Source: Mesotoga infera (lineage in GTDB: Bacteria > Thermotogota > Thermotogae > Petrotogales > Kosmotogaceae). Taken from it: DNA of 64,000 nt. A program made the translations under genes and the position numbers. The stretch covers positions 1,736,001-1,800,000 of the forward strand of contig NZ_LS974202.1 of NCBI RefSeq assembly GCF_900157305.1. The letters run 5' to 3'. A model generated the notes under the pieces. The model was given only the letters and a program-made list of their open reading frames with translations. It had not been told where the DNA came from and searched no databases. Of the stretch, positions 58,615 through 64,000 are shown piece by piece. Position 1 is the stretch's first letter. Each line of letters begins with the position of its first letter.

Positions 58615-60526
58615 TTCCAAGCTCCGGTTTCCCCATGATCTTTCCACCTTCGATTTTTGGGCCTGTGACGACATCTACCTCTTCAAAATCGTCTTTGTAG
58701 AAATTACCGCTATCAAGACCAAGAATATCGGCCAGTTCTCTTCCCGTAATAGTCTCTTTCTGAAGAAGAAACTCGGCCGCTTCATCGAGTTTCTTCCTCT
58801 GGTCGGAAAGCACTCTCTTGGCCTTTTCGTAACTGGTGAGGACTATCTTCTTCACTTCAGCATCGATTTCACTCGCTATCTCCTCGGAGTAATTCTTCAT
58901 CCTGGTAAGTTCTCTGCCGAGGAAGACCTCTTCTTCTTCCTTGCCCCAGGCTATCGGTCCAAGTCTCTCACTCATACCGAACTGAGTCACCATGCTCCTG
59001 GCCATGGCGCTGGCCCTTTCAAGATCGCTGGAGGCTCCGGTGGTTATTTCGCCAAAGACCAGATCCTCGGCCGCTCTACCACCTAGAGCCTGAGCCATGT
59101 TGTCCAGAAGCTCGGATTTGGTTATCAAATAGCGATCCTCTAGCGGAAGGCTCTCGGTGAAGCCCAGTGTCGAGGTACCGCGCGGTATGATCGTTACTTT
59201 GTGAACCGGGAAGGCGTTCGGTAAAACAAGGCCTACCACCGCGTGTCCCAGTTCGTGATAGGCGAGAATTTTCTTCTCCTTGTCGCTGATTATCCTGGAC
59301 TTTTTCGCCGGCCCGGCAAGGACTCTATCGATAGCCTCTTCCAGCTCAAACATGCCGATCATCTTTTTCTTCTTTCTTGCCGATAGAATGGCCGCTTCAT
59401 TTATCAGGTTTTCCAGATCGGCTCCCACGAAGCCGGGGGTTCTTCTGGCAAGAAGCTGCACATCTACATCGGGGTCGATCGGTTTACCACGCATGTGTAT
59501 CTTCAAAATAGCCGCCCTGCCATTCAGGTCTGGTGGATCGACAGAGATCTTTTTATCAAACCTTCCCGGTCTCAACAGAGCTTTATCCAGAATATCCGGT
59601 CTGTTTGTGGCGGCAATTACGATGACGCCCGTCTTGGCGTCAAAACCGTCCATTTCTACCAGTATTTGGTTGAGAGTCTGTTCACGTTCATCGTGACCTC
59701 CCCCTAGGCCGGCTCCCCTGTGTCTGCCCACGGCGTCGATTTCGTCTATAAACACGATGGCCGGAGCCGATGTCTTTGCCTGCGCGAAGAGATCTCTAAC
59801 CCTTGCGGCACCCACACCGACAAAAAGTTCCACGAAATCCGAACCGCTTATGAAAAAGAATGGGACTTCGGCTTCACCGGCAACCGACCTGGCCAGAAGA
59901 GTCTTTCCCGTTCCAGGAGGTCCTACAAGAAGGATTCCTTTGGGCATCCTGGCACCCGTATCCCTGAATATTGAAGGGTCTTTCAGGAAACTCACCACAT
60001 CGGCCAATTCCTGTTGAGCTTCGTCAACTCCCGCGACATCCTTAAAGGTCACCTTTTTATCACTGCTCGTATACTTCTTGGCCGGGCTCTTTGTGAAGGT
60101 GAAGGCTTGTGAATTCCTCCCCGAAAGCGACCTCATGGCGAAGAACCATATGAAGACTATTATTGCAAGAGGGATTATGGTTCCCAGAAGGTTCACCCAG
60201 AAGAGCGAATCCCCACCTCTTTCGAAAGTTATATTCACACCCCTTCTGGCGAGTTGATCTAGCTGGTCCTGAAAGGTTTGAGTGATCAACGTTTGAGAGG
60301 GGAAATAGGTTTCTAGAGAACGTCTGGGGTTGTCTCCAGTGATGTAAACAACTTTTCCATTGTCGTAGATAACTATATCTATTATGTTATTGAAATCATC
60401 CAGAAACTTAGTATATGGGACTTCAATGCTGGTTTCCGATGGGTACAAACCACGAAGAGCGACCAACAAGAATATGCCTAAAACAACATAAAAAAGGATC
60501 ATCCCGAGCCTGGGCCTTTGTTCCAT
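58607..60526 (-). CDS. ftsH: ATP-dependent zinc metalloprotease FtsH
   Basis: A 639-residue membrane AAA+ protease that degrades unassembled membrane proteins and short-lived regulators. Two membrane helices (residues ~8-28 and ~110-131) flank a ~80-residue outside domain. Walker A GPPGTGKT is at 202-209. The SRH ([16 protein letters not shown]) and zinc site HELGH near 425 are intact. Co-transcribed with tilS upstream, as in many bacteria; the 3' end overlaps the hotdog gene. Confidence 0.97.
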   Translation of the reverse strand: MEQRPRLGMILFYVVLGIFLLVALRGLYPSETSIEVPYTKFLDDFNNIIDIVIYDNGKVVYITGDNPRRSLETYFPSQTLITQTFQDQLDQLARRGVNITFERGGDSLFWVNLLGTIIPLAIIVFIWFFAMRSLSGRNSQAFTFTKSPAKKYTSSDKKVTFKDVAGVDEAQQELADVVSFLKDPSIFRDTGARMPKGILLVGPPGTGKTLLARSVAGEAEVPFFFISGSDFVELFVGVGAARVRDLFAQAKTSAPAIVFIDEIDAVGRHRGAGLGGGHDEREQTLNQILVEMDGFDAKTGVIVIAATNRPDILDKALLRPGRFDKKISVDPPDLNGRAAILKIHMRGKPIDPDVDVQLLARRTPGFVGADLENLINEAAILSARKKKKMIGMFELEEAIDRVLAGPAKKSRIISDKEKKILAYHELGHAVVGLVLPNAFPVHKVTIIPRGTSTLGFTESLPLEDRYLITKSELLDNMAQALGGRAAEDLVFGEITTGASSDLERASAMARSMVTQFGMSERLGPIAWGKEEEEVFLGRELTRMKNYSEEIASEIDAEVKKIVLTSYEKAKRVLSDQRKKLDEAAEFLLQKETITGRELADILGLDSGNFYKDDFEEVDVVTGPKIEGGKIMGKPELGNA

Positions 60527-60529
60527 GAA

Positions 60530-61909
60530 TTACCTCCTTTCAAGGCTAAAAACTACTAATTCAGTACATGAAGGGTCCGCCCTACAAAGCTCGCTGGTCA
60601 CGATGCCAGGAACCCAGAGAATCTCACCTCTGGCATTTTCTAGAATCAGTAATTTGCTCCAAAAACCCTTCAAACCTTTCTCCGAGACTATTCGTTCAAT
60701 TCTCTTGGTACCGCTCATCCCGAAAGGAACGATATAATCTTTTTTATCAGCCGGTCTCAGTTTCAATGGAAGAGTCATTCTTCTGATACCGCACACGCTT
60801 AAAAAACGTCCATCCAACCTGCCTGAGAGTTTTTTCCCTTCCCGGATTCTCAATCTCCAACCTCCGAGAGAGATTTCAAAAGGCAGTGAAAATACCTCTA
60901 CCGATTCAAGAGTTTCAAATATCAGGCTCTTCTTGTAAAAAAACACGTAATTTCCAAGCCTGGATCCCTTTAGATCTTCTCTGAATTCTACGGTCCAGCC
61001 GTTTCTCTCGCTCATAAGAAGATCGTAAAAGGCCTCGATTCTTTCTCTAGAAGGCGGATAACCGTCTGAACTCATTTTCGAAACGATCTCTCTCACAGTC
61101 TCGAAAAGTAGCGCTCTGTACATACCTTTCAACCTGACGTTCTCAACGAAGAGTATTCCATCTATTGTCTCGAACGACGACAGCGCTTCCATAATGTCTT
61201 TTTCGACTATCGAATAGCCATCGTAAAGATTTTCAAAAAAACGCCACATCGCTTCGTTGAAAGACGGATTCAATCTCTTTAACTCCGGCACTATCTTAAG
61301 ACGCACAGAGTTTCTGTCAAAGCTTGTATCCAGATTTGTCTCGTCTTCCATAAATGTAACCATGTTAATTGTAACATAATCCATGATACGTTGCATATCA
61401 CAGAACAGTAATGGTCTTACTATATCACCATTCGACGGTCTTAGACCAACAACTCCCTTCAATCCCGTTCCCCGTGCCATTCGAAGTAACATGGTTTCGA
61501 TCAGGTCATCGCGGTTGTGAGCCACGGCGATGACGTCACATGATTGTGCGTTTTTAACTTCTCTCAGAAAATCGTATCTGACTTTTCTTGCAGCTTCTTC
61601 GACTGAAAGGCCAGGGGTCTTCGCCATGTAATCCTTCACATCTCTTCTCTCGTGAAAAAAAGCGATTCCCTTTTCGGTGCAGACCTGCCTTATCATCTCG
61701 GCTTCTTCCATCGGCCCTTTTTCACGAAGACCGTGGTCCATGTTGGCCACTACCAGCTCGATCGAAAGGAGGGGCTTCAAGTTCCACAATATGTTCAAAA
61801 GAGCCATGGAATCTTTTCCGCCAGAAACGGCTACAAGAACCCTCTGGGCGGGTTTCAACAGATTCCAACGTCCGATGAAACCGAGTGTTTCCTCTTCAAG
61901 TACATGCAT
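60530..61909 (-). CDS. tilS: tRNA(Ile)-lysidine synthetase
   Basis: A 459-residue enzyme converting C34 of tRNA-Ile(CAU) to lysidine so that it reads AUA. PP-loop SGGKDS at 29-34; NMDHGLR, HNRDDLIETMLLR and GLKGVVGLRP mark the ATP and tRNA sites. A C-terminal extension (about 300-459) matches TilS C domains. The gene ends three bases before ftsH. Because the organism may use AUA at a start codon (see nadE), lysidine activity has local interest but no direct link. Confidence 0.93.
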   Translation of the reverse strand: MHVLEEETLGFIGRWNLLKPAQRVLVAVSGGKDSMALLNILWNLKPLLSIELVVANMDHGLREKGPMEEAEMIRQVCTEKGIAFFHERRDVKDYMAKTPGLSVEEAARKVRYDFLREVKNAQSCDVIAVAHNRDDLIETMLLRMARGTGLKGVVGLRPSNGDIVRPLLFCDMQRIMDYVTINMVTFMEDETNLDTSFDRNSVRLKIVPELKRLNPSFNEAMWRFFENLYDGYSIVEKDIMEALSSFETIDGILFVENVRLKGMYRALLFETVREIVSKMSSDGYPPSRERIEAFYDLLMSERNGWTVEFREDLKGSRLGNYVFFYKKSLIFETLESVEVFSLPFEISLGGWRLRIREGKKLSGRLDGRFLSVCGIRRMTLPLKLRPADKKDYIVPFGMSGTKRIERIVSEKGLKGFWSKLLILENARGEILWVPGIVTSELCRADPSCTELVVFSLERR

Positions 61910-61932
61910 CTTTTACACCACCATCTATAACA

Positions 61933-61953
61933 ATGCGCCCATTAAGGGCGCAT
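61933..61953 (-). terminator. Hairpin between tRNA-Thr and tilS
   Basis: ATGCGCCC/GGGCGCAT stem with a five-base loop, followed on the minus strand by TGTTATAG. The tail is weak, so this may be processing or partial termination rather than a full stop. Confidence 0.5.
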
Positions 61954-61954
61954 C

Positions 61955-62030
61955 TGGAGCCAACGAAGGGAATTGAACCCCCAACCTGCTCATTACGAAT
62001 GAGCCGCTCTGCCGATTGAGCTACGTTGGC
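61955..62030 (-). tRNA. tRNA-Thr, anticodon CGU
   Basis: A 76-base cloverleaf on the minus strand: acceptor GCCAACG/CGTTGGC with TCCA encoded, D arm AGCTC...GAGC, anticodon stem GCTCA/TGAGC with loop TTCGTAA (anticodon CGT, reading ACG) and T arm GGGGGTTCAATTCCC. CCA is encoded, so it does not rely on the nucleotidyltransferase for first maturation. Confidence 0.95.
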
Positions 62031-62075
62031 ACCTGGAATCAATTTTATATCACCCGACAGTCTATGTCAACGAGT

Positions 62076-63620
62076 TCACGACGCGTAGGAAACGCTCCTG
62101 CGTTCCCTGATGACAGTTACCTTGATAACTCCTGGGTATTCAAGTTCTTCTTCGATCTTTTTGGCTATGTCCATCGCCAGCTTTTCAGCCAGTATATCAT
62201 CCACTTTCTCAGGCTCGACGATAACACGTATTTCTCTGCCGGCCTGTATGGCGTAGGCCTTTTCGATGTGTTTGAAACCTGTGGCTATGTTTTCCAGGCT
62301 TTCCAGTCTCTTTATGTACATATCAAGCGATTCTCTCCTGGCACCGGGTCTAGACGCAGAAACGGCATCAGCCGCTGCCACGAGAACGGCCTCTGGGGTT
62401 ATGGCTTCGGTCTCGCCGTGGTGGTACTGAATCATGTTCACCACCTGGTTCTTCTCTCCAAATCTCTTGGCTATCTCTCCCCCGATAATCGAGTGCGATC
62501 CTTCGATTTCATGATCTACGGCCTTTCCTATATCGTGGAGTATAGCCCCGCGCTTGACCTTGTCAACGTTCAGCCCCAGCTCCGAAGCCATTAGAGCGGC
62601 CAGATGCGCGACTTCTATGGAGTGTTGCAGGACGTTCTGACCGTAACTGGTTCTGAACTTCAACCGTCCGAGAAGCTTGACCAGTTCGGGATGCATGGAA
62701 GGTATCCCAACCTTCATAAGCGCTTCTTGACCGGCTTCCTTTATTTCGTTGTAAATCTCCTTCTTCGATTTTTCGTACATCTCTTCTATGCGAGCCGGAT
62801 GAATTCTACCGTCTTCAACCAGTTTGTCAAGAGTCATTTTCGCTATGGCCCTTCTTAAGGGGTTGAAACAGGAGACAACAACCACTTCTGGCGTGTCGTC
62901 GATCACAAGGTCCGATCCGGTGAGTTTCTCGAAGGCCCTTATATTTCTTCCCTCTCTACCTATTATTCTTCCCTTCATCTCGTCGGACGGCAGACTCACC
63001 GTGCTTACGGTTACATCTCCGGTATAGTCGGCCGCATACCTCTGTATCGAATTGACGATGACCCATTTGGCGTAACGACTCCCCTCTTCGTCGTACTGGT
63101 CTTTAAGCTGTTTGAGCTTCTGCGCCAGATCGTGTTCGTATATCTCCTCGGCTCTCTTGAGGACAATATCTCTGGCTTCTTCCATGGTGAGTTCGGAAAG
63201 GTGGAATAATTTCTTTTCGGCCTCTTCTTTCATGGTCTCCACCGCTATCCTTTCATTCTCGACCTGTTGTCTCGCCTTTTCGATAGTCTCTTCCTTCTTA
63301 TCGATGTTGTCCTCTCTTCTTGAGATCCTTTCTTCCCATTGCTTGAGTTCTTCCCTGTCTCTCTTGAACTCCTTTTCTTGCTCTTCCCTCAGTTTATGTA
63401 ATTCTTCTCTGCCCTCGATCAAGGCTTTCTTTTTGAGGTGTTCGGCCTCTTCGTTTGCCCTTTTTAGTATCGATTCCGAGTCTTGTTTAGCCGCTTTAAG
63501 CTGATTTTGCAAATCATCTTTTACTTTTTTGACGGCCCGAGGAATCAATATATAATAGGCCAGGGTAAATCCGGCTGCCAGACCGACCATTATTCCAACT
63601 ATTACTAAAATCATCCACAC
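62076..63620 (-). CDS. rny: Ribonuclease Y
   Basis: A 514-residue membrane-tethered endoribonuclease starting mRNA decay. N-terminal helix (MILVIVGIMVGLAAGFTLAYYI), long coiled coil (30-190), KH domain (GRIIGREGRNIRAFEKLTG) and HD domain (HSIEVAHLAALMASELG, ILHDIGKAVDHE). The start is GTG at 63620 or ATG two codons later (63614); no strong Shine-Dalgarno is seen before either. Divergently absent: recX precedes it on the same strand by about 50 bases. Confidence 0.95.
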   Translation of the reverse strand: MWMILVIVGIMVGLAAGFTLAYYILIPRAVKKVKDDLQNQLKAAKQDSESILKRANEEAEHLKKKALIEGREELHKLREEQEKEFKRDREELKQWEERISRREDNIDKKEETIEKARQQVENERIAVETMKEEAEKKLFHLSELTMEEARDIVLKRAEEIYEHDLAQKLKQLKDQYDEEGSRYAKWVIVNSIQRYAADYTGDVTVSTVSLPSDEMKGRIIGREGRNIRAFEKLTGSDLVIDDTPEVVVVSCFNPLRRAIAKMTLDKLVEDGRIHPARIEEMYEKSKKEIYNEIKEAGQEALMKVGIPSMHPELVKLLGRLKFRTSYGQNVLQHSIEVAHLAALMASELGLNVDKVKRGAILHDIGKAVDHEIEGSHSIIGGEIAKRFGEKNQVVNMIQYHHGETEAITPEAVLVAAADAVSASRPGARRESLDMYIKRLESLENIATGFKHIEKAYAIQAGREIRVIVEPEKVDDILAEKLAMDIAKKIEEELEYPGVIKVTVIRERRSVSYAS

Positions 63621-63668
63621 GTCGCTGGCCCTTTGCTGTAATTACTCTAGGATACCAGCTCCCTCCTT

Positions 63669-64000
63669 TCACAATATCTCTCTCAATACTTCATCGATAC
63701 TCCCAATCGGGAAACCCCTTCTGAAGAGTTTTCTCCTTAGTTTTTCAGCGTCCTCTGCCCTTGCGTTTCCAATGGCTCTCTTGATTATCTCTTTCAAGTC
63801 ACACTCTTTAATTTCTCTGTTCATGGCCTCTTCTATAGTTTCCTCGGCCACGCCCAGCTCCAAAAGCTCCATCTTCAATCTGAACGGCCCTTTGTAGTGA
63901 ACGTTGAGACCGTCGCTTATATAAATGGCCGCAAACCGCTCATCGTTTATCAAACCCTGCTCTACCAATTTCTTCATGGTTTCGGCGATTTCACTCTGGT
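63669..64000 (-). CDS. recX: RecX regulatory protein, 5' end outside window
   Basis: The frame runs from the window edge (64000) to TGA at 63669 with about 110 residues visible; Met at 63977 is internal. RecX pattern: EQGLINDERFAAIYISDGL, FRLKMELLELGVAEETI and LRRKLFRRGFPIGSIDEVL. RecX limits RecA filaments. Same strand as rny, so probably upstream in the same transcription unit. Confidence 0.85.
   Translation of the reverse strand, partial: QSEIAETMKKLVEQGLINDERFAAIYISDGLNVHYKGPFRLKMELLELGVAEETIEEAMNREIKECDLKEIIKRAIGNARAEDAEKLRRKLFRRGFPIGSIDEVLREIL

Noticed and set aside
58607-59086. Plus-strand frame inside ftsH (198 codons from 58490)
   Set aside because: Antisense to the highly conserved FtsH protease domain; no independent support.

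Overview
The window looks like a chromosomal segment of a Thermotogota bacterium, most likely of the Mesotoga/Kosmotoga lineage. This is inferred from gene content and order (recX, rny, tRNA-Thr, tilS, ftsH, phoB/phoR, an EF-G-like GTPase), an AGA/AGG-rich arginine codon choice, a moderate GC content, and dense short operons. Strong Shine-Dalgarno sites precede many TTG and GTG starts. The taxonomic call comes from pattern memory and was not checked by search. Both edges cut genes: a papain-like peptidase at the left and recX at the right.

Layout. 1-7.2 kb: a secreted cysteine peptidase with a lipoprotein (minus), ppa, two tandem HAD hydrolases, a secreted helical protein, an unrecognised cytoplasmic protein, and nadE (minus). 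7.3-15.4 kb: a plus-strand cluster of two gamma-glutamyltransferases, two paralogous exported M14 deacylase-like enzymes, a DUF6305-like secreted protein, a lone DctM-type permease and an unlisted 47-residue membrane protein. It reads as an envelope system for cleaving gamma-glutamyl or N-acyl compounds and importing the acid product. 15.4-23.5 kb: an MFS transporter, a YD-repeat protein, a cation/proton antiporter (minus), a nitrilase, a Ddl-like ATP-grasp enzyme, a kanamycin-nucleotidyltransferase-like protein, and MscL with a C-terminal zinc ribbon. 24-27 kb: a sugar ABC transporter resembling the Thermus glucose system, without an ATPase gene. 27-31.6 kb (minus): ornithine-racemase-like enzyme, double-GNAT protein, SixA, CHAD protein and a DUF4932-like HExxH protein in one operon.

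31.7-40.6 kb (plus): GIY-YIG (DUF123), SAM hydroxide adenosyltransferase, a kinase/NtrC-type regulator pair, a DHH-CBS-CBS-tRNA nucleotidyltransferase fusion, a lipoprotein gene split by an in-frame TAA, a NUDIX protein and ispE. 40.6-41.0 kb is a repeat-rich spacer. 41.0-44.5 kb: rqcH, a membrane protein and a rhomboid protease; the last two share a SHOCT-like tail. 44.5-64 kb is almost entirely minus strand: Lys/Orn decarboxylase, a fRMsr-like GAF protein, LytR-CpsA-Psr protein, YqeK-like HD protein, DUF503, EF-G-like GTPase, phosphodiester glycosidase, pyrimidine phosphorylase, PhoR/PhoB-like pair, radical SAM protein, hotdog protein, FtsH, TilS, tRNA-Thr(CGU), RNase Y and RecX.

The most striking observations are: a sugar permease that must start at AUC (a TAG lies directly upstream in frame), with two probable parallels (AUC and AUA) at the same spacing from the Shine-Dalgarno; the duplicated GGT/M14 cluster; the EF-G-like GTPase with a replaced DTPGH histidine and NKxD lysine; the zinc-ribbon MscL; the shared tail of the rqcH-linked membrane proteins; and a promoter enclosed by an inverted repeat that can also hide the next ribosome binding site.
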